Positions 25,875-36,801 of a stretch of 64,000 nucleotides of DNA are shown in pieces. The stretch's first letter is position 1. Every line of letters begins with the position of its first letter. The notes below the pieces were generated by a model. It was not told the DNA's origin, did no database searches, and saw only the letters and a program-made list of their open reading frames with translations. Origin of the DNA: Gammaproteobacteria bacterium (GTDB taxonomy: Bacteria; Pseudomonadota; Gammaproteobacteria; SZUA-229); the NCBI GenBank assembly GCA_026195255.1, contig JAPHSS010000001.1, positions 1 through 64,000 on the forward strand, written 5' to 3'. The position numbers were made by a program, and so were the translations under genes.

Positions 25875-27119
25875 ATGAACGCATCACTACATAATAAAAA
25901 TATCATCCTTGGGGTTTGCGGAGGCATAGCAGCATATAAAAGTGCTGATTTAGTGCGTCGCCTACAAGATGCCGGTGCGCAGGTACGTGTCATCATGACC
26001 TCGGCAGCTATGGAATTTATCACCCCGCTGACTTTTCAGGCATTATCCGGCTACCCGGTTCACACTGATTTACTGGATACTGAAGCTGAAGCCGCCATGG
26101 GACATATTGAGCTGGCCCGCTGGGCCGATTTAGTATTAATTGCACCGGCTACGGCTAACAGCCTTGCGCGACTAGCATCTGGTCGGGCTGATGATTTGCT
26201 TTGTGCTGTGTGTCTTGCAAGTAAAGCTAAAATAGCTGTTGCTCCAGCAATGAATCACGTTATGTGGTCAGCCGATACAACTCAAAATAACCTACATAGC
26301 CTTTCTGAATCAGGTGTAGAAATATTTGGCCCCGACGCCGGCCTTCAGGCCTGTGGTGAAGTGGGTGAAGGTCGCCTGCTAGACACAGAACAGCTGGTTC
26401 ATGCCTGTTCAAATTTATTTAGCAGAGGATTATTACAGGGCCTTAAAATAATGATCACCGCAGGGCCCACTTTTGAACCGATCGACCCGGTGCGGTATAT
26501 AGGTAACCGCAGCTCTGGCCGTATGGGTTTTGCCATAGCCGAGGCAGCCATTGAACAGGGGGCCATCGTCAGTCTTATCGCAGGCCCGGTACATTTAACT
26601 ACGCCTCAACACTGCCAACGTACCGATGTTGAAACTGCGCTACAAATGCATCAGGCCGTCATGAGCCAGATCGCGGAACAGGATGTGTTTATTGCTACGG
26701 CAGCCGTGGCTGACTATCGACCACATCAAGTGCAGCTGCAAAAAATTAAAAAAACCACTGACAAGCTAAATATTTCTTTAAGCCCTAACCCGGACATTTT
26801 AAAAGAAGTGGCCGCACTGAGTAAGCCGCCATTTACCTTAGGTTTTGCCGCTGAAACAGAAAACGTAAAAGACCACGCTCTATTAAAATTAAAAAACAAA
26901 AAACTTAATATGATTGCCGCCAATCGGGTTGCCCATATGGTAACCACACATGAAGAAAGCCAGACGAAACAAGACAGCGGCTTTAATAGTGAATACAATG
27001 CACTACAGGTGCTCTGGAAGGATGGTGAACTTATATTAGAGCACGCCCGAAAAACACAACTCGCCAGACAGTTATTAACCATATTAGCAAACAGATATTA
27101 TGAAAAAACTTCAACTTAA
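25875..27119 (+). CDS. coaBC: bifunctional phosphopantothenoylcysteine decarboxylase/synthetase
   Basis: 414 residues. The N-terminal flavoprotein CoaC opens [20 protein letters not shown], has the [20 protein letters not shown] block, the PAMNHVMW substrate motif and the catalytic cysteine in [10 protein letters not shown]. The C-terminal CoaB starts at [20 protein letters not shown], with AAVADYRP and the lysine loop [10 protein letters not shown]. Together they add cysteine to phosphopantothenate and decarboxylate the product on the way to coenzyme A. It overlaps dut by 20 bases. Confidence 0.96.
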   Translation: MNASLHNKNIILGVCGGIAAYKSADLVRRLQDAGAQVRVIMTSAAMEFITPLTFQALSGYPVHTDLLDTEAEAAMGHIELARWADLVLIAPATANSLARLASGRADDLLCAVCLASKAKIAVAPAMNHVMWSADTTQNNLHSLSESGVEIFGPDAGLQACGEVGEGRLLDTEQLVHACSNLFSRGLLQGLKIMITAGPTFEPIDPVRYIGNRSSGRMGFAIAEAAIEQGAIVSLIAGPVHLTTPQHCQRTDVETALQMHQAVMSQIAEQDVFIATAAVADYRPHQVQLQKIKKTTDKLNISLSPNPDILKEVAALSKPPFTLGFAAETENVKDHALLKLKNKKLNMIAANRVAHMVTTHEESQTKQDSGFNSEYNALQVLWKDGELILEHARKTQLARQLLTILANRYYEKTST

Positions 27120-27555
27120 AATACTCGACCCACGTATTGGCTCTCAAATTCCATTACCTGAATATGCAACCAGTGGCTCAGCTGGCATGGACTTACGCGC
27201 CTGTATTGATGGCCCGTTAACGCTTAAAGCTGGTGATACGGAGTTAATTCCTACCGGCATTGCAATTCACATTGCTGACCCGGGCTTTGCTGCTACTATT
27301 TTACCCCGCTCAGGTTTAGGACATAAACATGGTATTGTTTTAGGCAATCTGGTCGGTTTAATTGATTCAGATTATCAGGGGCAATTATTTGTTTCCTGCT
27401 GGAATCGCGGTAACACCGAATTCACCATAGATACGGGTGATCGCATCGCACAATTAGTCATCTTACCTGTAGCACAAGTCGAATTTGAAACAGTAAACGA
27501 GTTTAGTGATAGTGATCGTGGTGATGGTGGTTTTGGCCATTCAGGTCATAAATAA
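27100..27555 (+). CDS. dut: dUTP diphosphatase
   Basis: 151 residues, the standard trimeric all-beta dUTPase. The five motifs are in order: [31 protein letters not shown] with the catalytic aspartate, [11 protein letters not shown], and the flexible C-terminal [10 protein letters not shown] arm that closes over the active site. It keeps dUTP low and supplies dUMP. The start lies inside the last codons of coaBC, so the two are translationally coupled. Confidence 0.97.
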   Translation: MKKLQLKILDPRIGSQIPLPEYATSGSAGMDLRACIDGPLTLKAGDTELIPTGIAIHIADPGFAATILPRSGLGHKHGIVLGNLVGLIDSDYQGQLFVSCWNRGNTEFTIDTGDRIAQLVILPVAQVEFETVNEFSDSDRGDGGFGHSGHK

Positions 27556-27598
27556 TATTTAAAATTTTGATACATACGGTCCCTGGAAGAATTTGTTT

Positions 27599-28975
27599 AT
27601 GAGTAATATCAACCCAGCTATTTTTAAGATGTATGACATCCGTGGCATTGTTGCAACCGATTTAACCGCCGACACAGTGCGCCTGGTAGGCCAGGCATTT
27701 GCTACCGAATGCAACAGACAAAATATAAAAGAAGTTTGCATCGGTCGAGATGGCCGTTTACACAGTAAAGAATTATCAATCGCTTTAACTGAGGGTTTAA
27801 ATGCAGGCGGCTGTGACGTTATTGATATTGGTATGGTGCCGACTCCGGTTTTATACTTTTCAACACACCATTTAAATACCGGTACCGGCATAATGGTTAC
27901 CGGTAGCCACAATCCGCCTGAATACAACGGCCTGAAAATGTCGATGGGTGGAAAAACACTTTACGGCGATGACATTACCGAACTTTACAACTTAATTGAA
28001 TCTGCTAATTTTAATAAAGGCAGCGGCAGTTATCGCGAAGAGGCTCTACTTGATACTTATTTAGAACGTATTGTATCTGACATCAAACTTGCCCGCCCAA
28101 TGAAAATTGCTGTCGACTGTGGTAATGGTGTAGCCGGTGTTATTGCAACTAAATTATTTAAAAAATTAGGCTGTGAAGTCACTGAGTTATTTTGTGATGT
28201 GGACGGCACATTTCCTAACCACCACCCCGACCCGAGCAAACTTGAAAATCTAAAAGATATTTGTGCCTCCATAAAAGATCACAACCTTGAGTTAGGTCTT
28301 GCCTTTGACGGTGATGGCGATCGAGTCGGGGTTATTGATGACAAACAAAATGTGATCTGGCCTGATCGCCAGATGATTTTATACTCAGAAGATGTTTTAT
28401 CTCGCGTTCCCGGCGCATTAATTATTTATGACATTAAATCCAGCTATAATCTGGGCAAAGAAATTATCAAGATGGGCGGCAAGGAATTAATGTGGAAAAC
28501 GGGCCACTCTTTAATTAAAGCCAAAATGAAAGAAACCGGCGCCGCACTTGCTGGCGAAATGTCAGGACATATATTTTTCAAAGAACGCTGGTACGGTTTC
28601 GATGATGGTTTATATAGTGCTGCACGTATGCTTGAAATTTTAAGCAATAAAAAAGGCTCATCATCGGATATATTTAACGCATTGCCTGATAGCTATAATA
28701 CGCCTGAAATTCAAATTAATTTTAATGAAGGTGAACACCACATTTTCATGGAAAAATTTAAAAACACTGCCCGATTTGAAAATGCTGATATATCCACGAT
28801 TGATGGCATGCGTGTAACATGGAACAAAGGCTGGGGGTTAATTCGCCCCTCCAACACAACGCCCTGTTTAGTATTACGTTTTGAAGCAGAAGATGAAAAC
28901 TCGCTGTTAGAGGTTCAGGAAAATTTCCGTAAACAAATATTGGCCACTGACAGTTCTATCAATTTAAATTTTTAA
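27599..28975 (+). CDS. algC: phosphomannomutase/phosphoglucomutase (AlgC-like)
   Basis: 458 residues from ATG 27599 (the ATG two codons earlier is a possible start). Alpha-D-phosphohexomutase: MYDIRGIV near the N-terminus, the phosphoserine loop TGSHNPPEYNGLKM near 102-115, the Mg loop DGDGDRVGV near 238, a sugar-binding GEMSGHIFF, and the C-terminal phosphate-binding RPSNTTPCLVLRFE. It supplies mannose-1-P or glucose-1-P for envelope polysaccharides. coaBC-dut-algC-argB is a well-known order in Pseudomonas and relatives, which supports this assignment over GlmM. Confidence 0.94.
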   Translation: MSNINPAIFKMYDIRGIVATDLTADTVRLVGQAFATECNRQNIKEVCIGRDGRLHSKELSIALTEGLNAGGCDVIDIGMVPTPVLYFSTHHLNTGTGIMVTGSHNPPEYNGLKMSMGGKTLYGDDITELYNLIESANFNKGSGSYREEALLDTYLERIVSDIKLARPMKIAVDCGNGVAGVIATKLFKKLGCEVTELFCDVDGTFPNHHPDPSKLENLKDICASIKDHNLELGLAFDGDGDRVGVIDDKQNVIWPDRQMILYSEDVLSRVPGALIIYDIKSSYNLGKEIIKMGGKELMWKTGHSLIKAKMKETGAALAGEMSGHIFFKERWYGFDDGLYSAARMLEILSNKKGSSSDIFNALPDSYNTPEIQINFNEGEHHIFMEKFKNTARFENADISTIDGMRVTWNKGWGLIRPSNTTPCLVLRFEAEDENSLLEVQENFRKQILATDSSINLNF

Positions 28976-29051
28976 ATACTCCGACACTAAAATTAATTCT
29001 ATAGTCTCTATAAATTAATTTACTGTCGGGCAACTTAACAACCCGTTATAA

Positions 29052-29942
<891 letters not shown>

Positions 29943-30069
29943 TTTTTTCTATTAACTTTTATATTTTTCTTGTTAGTTCGTTACACTTTTTTATTATTGT
30001 GGTTTTCGACTGATAGAGAATTAGCAAGTTCTTTTCTTTATGGGAACTTTAATTTTATAGTTTCTACTG

Positions 30070-30973
30070 TTAGAGTTCTTGCAAGCTCCTTTCTTTATGG
30101 GAACATGAATTCTGTGATGTCGCCGCGCTGGCGAGTTACTTTCTTTTCTACAGCAAAAAGAAAGTAACCAAAGAAATGCCGTCCTTTAGTCGCTTGTTCT
30201 CATCAAAAAACGATGATAATTCCCAAAAATTGTAATGAAGTCTTCCAGTAACTTATTGGCCTGTTAGTTCAAGACTCAGTTACCGGGTCGCCCCGGTAAG
30301 CCGTCCAGGCTTATCGTGACTCAAAATCACATCCCTGTGATTTTGCCCCTATTTATATACAATTTTCGGCAAGCTCCAGAGGAGAGGTAAATCAAAACCG
30401 ATATAAACTGTTTATTCAAAAGAAAATCAATCTTGTCGTTCCTGTGAAGGCAGATATCAAGTGACTGTGCATACACAATTATGAATCCAGCATGAAAGTA
30501 ACAATCAGCCTACTCAATCTGTTTGTGCTTCTATTCTATTTATTTCATCCATTACACAAGCTGGTGAAATCACACGGATGTGATTTTGAGTTCTGTTAAG
30601 CCTGGATGGCGCATCAGAACGACCCGGCAACAGAGAAATGAACTAACAGGTTAATGTGCTATTGGAAAATTTCATTACACATCGGGGAAATCTATCTCAT
30701 TAGCTTTTTAATGAGAACAAGTGAATAAAGGGCGGCGTTCTTTTGGTTACTTTTCTTACGCTGTTGAACTAAAACGCCTGGAGCGTTTTAGAATATGCTC
30801 TGCATAACCCGAAGGGTGAAAACCAGGGATGGTTTTCATAGAGAAAAGTAACTCGCCAGCGCGGCGACACCACAGAAATCTAATTCCCATGAAGACTAGA
30901 GCGAGCTAATAACTAAAAAGTGACACCACAGAATTCAAATTCCCATAAAGAAAGGAGCTTGCAAGAACTCTAA
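30070..30973. repeat. 904-bp non-coding inverted-repeat element
   Basis: The outermost 34 bases (30070-30103) are an exact reverse complement of 30940-30973. Inside, both arms carry GTCGCCGCGCTGGCGAGTTAC, then a hairpin-rich part, AAAGTAACCAAA, a TTGTTCTCAT block and AAATCACATCC, so the match continues in diverged form for about 300 bases per arm. Partial extra copies of the tip unit lie just outside the left arm (about 30014-30050) and inside the right arm (about 30870-30915). Nested stems include GTTACTTTCTTTT with its complement (30135-30147, 30156-30168). I see no credible gene; a 65-codon frame at 29970-30167 is made of the repeat. Confidence 0.85.
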
Positions 30974-31001
30974 AATTTGGAAATAAAAAAAATAAAAAAA
31001 A

Positions 31002-32000
31002 TTAAATTTTACTAGCGTGATCCTTATCAATCAAAACCAGAGACAACTCTTCAATGGCGCGTTCAAAACCAGGCTTCTCCATTAATACCCGGTTACAACA
31101 GGCCTCAGCCTCAACAAAATCACCCTTCTCTCGATAAATACGACACATACCAATCAGTGCAAATGCATCAAAACCTAAATCCAGGCTACGTTCATAAAGT
31201 TCTCGCGCTTTATCTGATTCATCTTTACTCATCCAGGCATCACCTAAACGACTAAGAATATTTTGATTGTAGGGCTCTTTATCTAAAATTTGACCCCACA
31301 GATCAATCGCTTCTTCAATATGACCGGCACCACGTTGACAGTTGCCTAAACCATATAAGGCATATGAATTATCCGGTTCTAATTCTGTTGCTTTGCGATA
31401 ATACTTTTCAGCATTAGGGTAATCACTTCTACGCTGATAAATATTGCCAACCATTGTGAGTACGGCAACATAATTTTCATCTAACGCTAACAGGGTTTCA
31501 AAATACCCCAATGCTTTATCATCTTCACGATTTTTATAGTATAAGTTACCCAAGCCCATTAATGCATAACGGTCCTGTGGCTGAATTTTAATTGAATCAA
31601 TGTATATCTGCTCTGCCTTTTCCACCATGTCCATGCTTTTATAAGCATCGGCCAGGCGTACCATGACATGCACATCACCGCGGTTAATTTCTAAATAGCG
31701 GGCCCAGAACTCAACTGCTTTTTCTGATTGACGCAAACCTCTGAAACAATCACCGATGCCGCGAAGAGCAAATACATTAGATTCATCAGATTTTAATAAT
31801 CGGGTATAAAAACCAATCGCTTTATTAAAATCATTTGATAGTCTAAATAAATCACCTAAGCCTACCAGTACGTAGCTATTTGCGGGTTCAATCTCAAGCG
31901 CTTCCATAAACACTTTTTCAGCGTCGTTAAAACGTCGCTGTCTCATCAGCTTCTTGCCCGTTTTTGATAAATTCAGAACTTCAGTATTTGGTTGCTGCAC
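31002..32000 (-). CDS. tetratricopeptide-repeat protein
   Basis: 332 residues made almost wholly of about eight to nine 34-residue TPR units (A-x-x-x-G-x-x-Y or F and A-x-x-x-Y-x-x-A-[LI]-x-L-x-P spacing is visible throughout, for example YALMGLGNLYY and KALGYFETLLALDENY). There is no signal peptide or membrane segment, so it should be a cytosolic scaffold. Nothing shows the partner. It lies downstream of the transhydrogenase operon on the same strand, but a 12-bp hairpin separates the two and I treat it as a separate unit. Confidence 0.85.
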   Translation of the reverse strand: MQQPNTEVLNLSKTGKKLMRQRRFNDAEKVFMEALEIEPANSYVLVGLGDLFRLSNDFNKAIGFYTRLLKSDESNVFALRGIGDCFRGLRQSEKAVEFWARYLEINRGDVHVMVRLADAYKSMDMVEKAEQIYIDSIKIQPQDRYALMGLGNLYYKNREDDKALGYFETLLALDENYVAVLTMVGNIYQRRSDYPNAEKYYRKATELEPDNSYALYGLGNCQRGAGHIEEAIDLWGQILDKEPYNQNILSRLGDAWMSKDESDKARELYERSLDLGFDAFALIGMCRIYREKGDFVEAEACCNRVLMEKPGFERAIEELSLVLIDKDHASKI

Positions 32001-32090
32001 GATTATCTCTTAATAATTCAATTAAATTTTTAACATTTGTATACTGAGTATATACGAAGAAATATACTTTATTTTTACTAATCTATATTA

Positions 32091-32116
32091 TTCAGGCTGG
32101 ATTTATCCAGCCTGAA
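32091..32116 (-). terminator. 12-bp hairpin after pntB
   Basis: TTCAGGCTGGAT (32091-32102) pairs perfectly with ATCCAGCCTGAA (32105-32116) with a two-base gap between, six bases after the pntB stop on the minus strand. No T-run follows (TAATATAG), so it may protect the mRNA 3' end as much as terminate. Confidence 0.55.
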
Positions 32117-32122
32117 CATGCC

Positions 32123-33532
32123 TTACATCTCTTTAATGCCTGAAATTAACTCACCAACGGCTTTCTGTCCATCACCATATAACATACGTGTGTTGTCTGC
32201 ATAGAACAGGTGATTTTCTATTCCTGAGAAACCTGAACCTTTACCACGTTTGATTACGATGCAGTTTTTAGCCATATCAGCATCCAGTATAGGCATGCCG
32301 TATATCGGGCTATCCGGGTTAGTACGTGCAACCGGGTTAACAACATCATTTGCACCAATGACCAATGCCACATCGGCGGTTGGGAACTCAGGATTAACCT
32401 CGTCCAGGTCCAGTATTTTATCGTAATCTATACCGGCTTCCGCTAATAACACGTTCATATGCCCTGGCATACGACCTGCTACCGGGTGAATAGCAAACAT
32501 CACTTTCACACCACGTGCTTCTAATATTTTAGTTAATTCAGATACTTTATGCTGAGCCTGCGCAACCGCCATACCGTAACCCGGTACAATAATTACTTTT
32601 TCAGCATATGCCATCATAATTGCCGCATCAGTACCCTGAATTTCTTTCATGCTGCCTTCGATATCTTCTTCAGCGGCCGCACCGCCATCAGAACCAAAGC
32701 TGGCAAATAGAATATTACTAATTGGTCGATTCATGGCTTTAGCCATTAACTGGGTTAACAAGGTACCCGCTGAACCAACCACGGTACCGGCAATAATCAT
32801 CGCCGCGTTTTCTAGCACATAACCCTCAAAAGCAACGGCCAGACCGGTTAATGCATTAAACAGTGAAATAACCACTGGCATATCGGCCCCACCTATTGGT
32901 ATCGTAAACAGCACACCGAAAACGAGCGCCAATATAAAGAACAATAAAACCAGCTGTATACTGACATCACCACTGAAGCCAATTATTGCACCGGCAATCA
33001 CCGTCAACACAAATAAGCCTGAATTAATGACCATGTGCATTGGCAATCGAATCGTTTTCTTCATTAACCCCTGTAATTTGGCAAATGCGATGGCCGAACC
33101 AGAGAATGAAACTGCGCCAATTAAGGCACCGAGCACAGCTAACACCTGGGCAGTACTACTTAACTCATGCGCTGAGCCGCCACCATGTCCACCGGCCATT
33201 TTCACTAATTCCACAGCCGCAATTGCGGCCGCTGCGCCACCACCCATACCATTATAGATAGCGATCATCTGCGGCATATCCGTCATCTGAACACGCTTAG
33301 CAGTAATATACGCAATTGCCGAACCTATACCGATGGCAATAATAATCAACACTACATTACTTGTATGTGTAAATACGCCCGGTTCAAAAAAGGCAACTAA
33401 TGACGCGGCAATCATACCGATACCTGCCCAGACAATACCGCCTGTAGCCGTTACCGGGGAACTCATTTTTTTCAGACCCATTATAAATAAAACGGCCGCA
33501 ACGAAATAAACTACCTGAATAAAAATATCCAT
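32123..33532 (-). CDS. pntB: NAD(P) transhydrogenase subunit beta
   Basis: 469 residues. The first about 260 residues carry eight or so membrane segments of the proton channel (domain II), followed by the NADP-binding domain III with VPGYGMAVAQAQHKVSELTK, VKMFAIHPVAGRMPGHMNVL and the KRGKGSGFSGIENHLFY block. With the two alpha subunits it uses the proton gradient to reduce NADP with NADH. It overlaps pntAB by one base. A hairpin follows its stop. Confidence 0.96.
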   Translation of the reverse strand: MDIFIQVVYFVAAVLFIMGLKKMSSPVTATGGIVWAGIGMIAASLVAFFEPGVFTHTSNVVLIIIAIGIGSAIAYITAKRVQMTDMPQMIAIYNGMGGGAAAAIAAVELVKMAGGHGGGSAHELSSTAQVLAVLGALIGAVSFSGSAIAFAKLQGLMKKTIRLPMHMVINSGLFVLTVIAGAIIGFSGDVSIQLVLLFFILALVFGVLFTIPIGGADMPVVISLFNALTGLAVAFEGYVLENAAMIIAGTVVGSAGTLLTQLMAKAMNRPISNILFASFGSDGGAAAEEDIEGSMKEIQGTDAAIMMAYAEKVIIVPGYGMAVAQAQHKVSELTKILEARGVKVMFAIHPVAGRMPGHMNVLLAEAGIDYDKILDLDEVNPEFPTADVALVIGANDVVNPVARTNPDSPIYGMPILDADMAKNCIVIKRGKGSGFSGIENHLFYADNTRMLYGDGQKAVGELISGIKEM

Positions 33533-33834
33533 TACGCTTCGCCCTTTTTATCTTTTGGGTTAAACATTTCAAGCATACGCACCGTGGCTACGTAACCACC
33601 CACCGCATTACCTGCAGCTAATGCCACCGCAATAAAACCAATAACCTGCTCTAATGTTGATTCTGCACCGCCCATAACAACAATGGCACCCACCAGCACA
33701 ATCCCGTGGATGAAATTAGATCCAGACATCATAGGAGTGTGCAAGATAACGGGAACACGGCTAATCACTTCGTAACCGGTAAATGCCGATAACATAAATA
33801 TGTAGAGGGCTGTGAAGCCACCAATTTCTATCAT
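33532..33834 (-). CDS. pntAB: NAD(P) transhydrogenase subunit alpha part 2
   Basis: 100 residues with about three membrane segments, matching the C-terminal membrane portion of the alpha subunit in the three-subunit form of the enzyme: GYEVISRVPVILHTPMMSGSN followed by FIHGIVLVGA is diagnostic. In E. coli this part is fused to the soluble domain I; here it is a separate gene, as in Rhodospirillum and many other proteobacteria. It overlaps both neighbours by 1-4 bases, which implies strict co-translation. Confidence 0.95.
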   Translation of the reverse strand: MIEIGGFTALYIFMLSAFTGYEVISRVPVILHTPMMSGSNFIHGIVLVGAIVVMGGAESTLEQVIGFIAVALAAGNAVGGYVATVRMLEMFNPKDKKGEA

Positions 33835-34958
33835 GAGTTAGCCCCTTCTTTATAACGTTCTGCTTTAATTTCGCCATCATGAGTTAAAGCGGTATTTTTT
33901 ATTACCTCGTCTTCCCAATCTAGTTCAAGCTCACCTTCATTGATAAAAGGCGACAATAAATTAAAGCAGTTTTTAGCGTACATTTCACTCGCATGAATCG
34001 GCACCTGTGAAGCCACATTCAATGGCCCTAAAATCGTCACGCGGCCTTCAAAGTCAACTGTTTCACCGGGTTTAGTTAATTCACAGTTACCGCCACCTTC
34101 AGAAGCCAGATCAACAATAACTGAACCCACTTTCATATTCGCGACCACAGCAGCACTAATAATTTTTGGTGATGGTCGACCAGGGATGGCTGCCGTTGTA
34201 ACGATGACATCTGACATAGCAATATGTTTATCTAATACATCCTGCTGTTGCTGTTTTTCATCATCGGTTAACTCACGGGCGTAACCACCTTCTCCGTCAG
34301 CACTTACACCGGTATCAACAAACTTTGCGCCTAATGACTCACACTGCTCTTTAGTTGCTGAGCGTACGTCATAAGCTTCTACTATTGCACCTAAACGTTT
34401 TGCGGTTGCAATCGCCTGTAAACCGGCAACACCTGCACCAATAACCAGCACTCTGGCCGGGCGTATAGTGCCTGCTGCGGTGGTTAACATAGGGAAAAAC
34501 ACAGAGGCTTTATCGGCCCCCATAATCACACCTTTATAACCTGCGATGCCTGCCTGAGATGATAAAGCATCCATCGACTGGGCACGCGTAATACGAGGCA
34601 CCAGCTCCATGGCCAGGCTTGTCACCTTTTTATCACACATGGTTTTGATGAGATCCTGATTTTTATGTGGCGCCATAAAGCTGGTAATCACACAACCATC
34701 TTTCATCATGTTTAATTCATCAGGCGTAGGCGGTTGAACTTTAAAGATCACATCAGCGTCTTTATATAATTCTTCTGCTGATTCAATTAAGGTCACACCT
34801 TCAAACTGATCATCTGAAAAATGCGCAGATGCCGCAGCACCTTTTTGCATGCGCACTTCAACACCCAGTTCTAATAATTTTTTAGCTACCACTGGATCAC
34901 AGGCGATGCGGCGTTCACCCGCTGCGATTTCATTTGGTATTGCCAGACGTATTGGCAT
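33831..34958 (-). CDS. pntAA: NAD(P) transhydrogenase subunit alpha part 1
   Basis: 375 residues, the soluble NAD(H)-binding domain I, related to alanine dehydrogenase: IPNEIAAGERRIACDP at the start, SSQAGIAGYKGVIMGA, then the Rossmann motif VIGAGVAGLQAIATAKRLGA near 170-190 with YDVRSATKEQ, and TTAAIPGRPSPKII. First gene of the pntAA-pntAB-pntB unit. An AGGAG lies about 9 bases before the ATG. The promoter should be in the 212-base gap to hemH, which is transcribed in the other direction. Confidence 0.95.
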   Translation of the reverse strand: MPIRLAIPNEIAAGERRIACDPVVAKKLLELGVEVRMQKGAAASAHFSDDQFEGVTLIESAEELYKDADVIFKVQPPTPDELNMMKDGCVITSFMAPHKNQDLIKTMCDKKVTSLAMELVPRITRAQSMDALSSQAGIAGYKGVIMGADKASVFFPMLTTAAGTIRPARVLVIGAGVAGLQAIATAKRLGAIVEAYDVRSATKEQCESLGAKFVDTGVSADGEGGYARELTDDEKQQQQDVLDKHIAMSDVIVTTAAIPGRPSPKIISAAVVANMKVGSVIVDLASEGGGNCELTKPGETVDFEGRVTILGPLNVASQVPIHASEMYAKNCFNLLSPFINEGELELDWEDEVIKNTALTHDGEIKAERYKEGANS

Positions 34959-35170
34959 TCTTAAACTCCTGCTTTTGCAGTGTAATTTTATGTTTCAAAC
35001 AGTTTTTTATAGCTGAGCTATAGTTAGTTCAGTAAAAAATCTAATCAAAACACTTGTAAGGTCGAAAATTAGCGGGCTATTATACAACTAGAAGCTCCGG
35101 GCTTGAACGCATAAAAGCTAAAAATGCGCCAAAATAATCATAAAACTAACTATTTTATAAGTTGTAATGA

Positions 35171-36286
35171 ATGTCACGCTATCTAAATCATCCAAACTAC
35201 ACTCATGGTTCTAAAGAGCGCCTGGGTGTTTTACTCGTAAATTTAGGGTCTCCATCAGCCCCGACAGAAAAAGCCGTGCGTAAATACCTGGCTGAATTTT
35301 TATGGGACCCTCGTGTTGTCGAAACACCTCGACCGCTATGGTGGCTTATTCTTAATGGGTTTATTCTTCGCTTCAGACCGCGAAAAACCGCCGCCATGTA
35401 TAAAAAAATATGGACCGAAGAAGGCTCGCCTTTAATTAGTATTTCCAAACAACAGGCGCAAAAAGTAGAGAAGAAGTTGCAAAGCAAAATACGCGGCGGG
35501 GTTATTGTTGATGTTGCAATGCGTTATGGAAAACCCTCTATTTCCGAGTGTTTACAGGGCTTAAGGGCAGCAGGTGCAAAAAGATTCATCATTTTGCCTA
35601 TGTATCCCCAGTATTCTGCCACCACAACGGCTTCGGTTTTTGATGCGGTTACACGGGAATTACAAAATTGGCGGTGGTTGCCAGATATGCGTTTTATTAA
35701 CAGTTATCATGATCAGCCGGCTTATATAGATGCGCTCGCAAAAACCATTATTAACCACTGGAGTAACCGTGACAGGAAACCAGATATGCTGGTTTTTTCT
35801 TTTCATGGCATCCCGAAAAGTTATGTTGAAAATGGTGATCCTTATTTTTGCCACTGTCAGAAGACAGCCAGACTCGTGGCAGAAAAGTTACTTCTGAAGA
35901 ACACTAAATGGAAAGTCACTTTTCAATCACGAGTGGGTCGTGAAGAGTGGCTACAGCCCTATACTGACATCACCATGAAACAGCTTGCTCATCAAGGGGT
36001 TAAAGCAGTGGATGTGGTCTGCCCCGGCTTCTCTGCTGATTGCCTGGAAACCCTTGAAGAAATCAATATAGAAAATCGTGAGTTATTTCTTAATCGCGGC
36101 GGGGTTGAGTTTGATTACATTCCCTGTCTCAATGCAAATGATTTTCATATTAATGCACTGAGTGAGTTAATTGTTCAACATAGTTTTGGCTGGCCAGAAA
36201 CCATGCCTGGCTGGGATGCCGGTTTACAGGCGGTTGAAGCCAACAAAACCTGTGAGAGAGCTATAAAAATGGGCTCAAACCGATAA
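35171..36286 (+). CDS. hemH: ferrochelatase
   Basis: 371 residues. It inserts Fe2+ into protoporphyrin IX as the last step of haem synthesis. GVLLVNLGSPSAPTEKAVRKYLAEFL near the start, the metal-site histidine in VFSFHGIPKSY near 215, DPYFCHCQKT, and the catalytic glutamate in CPGFSADCLETLEEI near 290 are all clear. The protein has no obvious membrane anchor. The next gene begins 20 bases after its stop, so the two are likely one transcript. Confidence 0.96.
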   Translation: MSRYLNHPNYTHGSKERLGVLLVNLGSPSAPTEKAVRKYLAEFLWDPRVVETPRPLWWLILNGFILRFRPRKTAAMYKKIWTEEGSPLISISKQQAQKVEKKLQSKIRGGVIVDVAMRYGKPSISECLQGLRAAGAKRFIILPMYPQYSATTTASVFDAVTRELQNWRWLPDMRFINSYHDQPAYIDALAKTIINHWSNRDRKPDMLVFSFHGIPKSYVENGDPYFCHCQKTARLVAEKLLLKNTKWKVTFQSRVGREEWLQPYTDITMKQLAHQGVKAVDVVCPGFSADCLETLEEINIENRELFLNRGGVEFDYIPCLNANDFHINALSELIVQHSFGWPETMPGWDAGLQAVEANKTCERAIKMGSNR

Positions 36287-36306
36287 CCACAAAACCCCTC
36301 ATCGCG

Positions 36307-36801
36307 GTGAGTAAATGTTTGCTCGGTGAGAGAGTCCGCTATGATGCAAAAATCAAACAATACCCTGACCTGATTAAATTCATTTCTCAGCATTTTGATG
36401 TTAAAACCGTTTGCCCCGAGGTCGAAATTGGCCTGAGCGTACCCCGTCCAGCAGTACAGCTCTATGGCACTCTCGATGATATAGAGGTGCGCGGGCGAGA
36501 TGACCCTTCAATTGACATCACCGCTAACATCAACAAATATTGTCATCAGTATCCGCCAGAGTTAAATGCCATTCACGGTTATATTTTTAAAAGTAAATCA
36601 CCCAGTTGCGGAATCAGAGACATACCCCTGTTTAACCACCAGGGTCAAATAACTAATTCGACAATGGGTGTTTTTGCGCAGGCAATACTACAGCATTACC
36701 CGAACCTGCCGATAACAGATGAACAGGGTTTATTAAATCCAGCAGATTGTGAACACTTTTTACACCAGGTGAAGCTGTATCAACAAAAACAGATATGTTA
36801 A
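36307..36801 (+). CDS. DUF523 family protein
   Basis: 164 residues from GTG 36307, giving MSKCLLGERVRYD. Family members normally begin with a short strand of the type P-[KL]-I-[GA]-V-S-[AK]-CLLGE. The bases just upstream do encode KPLIAV in frame, but without any ATG, GTG or TTG, so either the strand is lost or a rare codon (ATA/ATC) is used. VCPEVEIGLSVPRPAVQL and FKSKSPSCG, with conserved cysteines, are typical. Function unknown; metal binding is often guessed. It overlaps the next gene by 7 bases. Confidence 0.8.
   Translation: MSKCLLGERVRYDAKIKQYPDLIKFISQHFDVKTVCPEVEIGLSVPRPAVQLYGTLDDIEVRGRDDPSIDITANINKYCHQYPPELNAIHGYIFKSKSPSCGIRDIPLFNHQGQITNSTMGVFAQAILQHYPNLPITDEQGLLNPADCEHFLHQVKLYQQKQIC

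Noticed and set aside
29970-30167. 65-codon plus-strand ORF after argB
   Set aside because: It consists of the tip units of the inverted-repeat element; the two halves of its translation repeat each other, as expected from repeated DNA.
33027-33261. Plus-strand ORFs opposite pntB
   Set aside because: Alanine- and proline-rich mirror frames of a membrane protein gene; no start signals.
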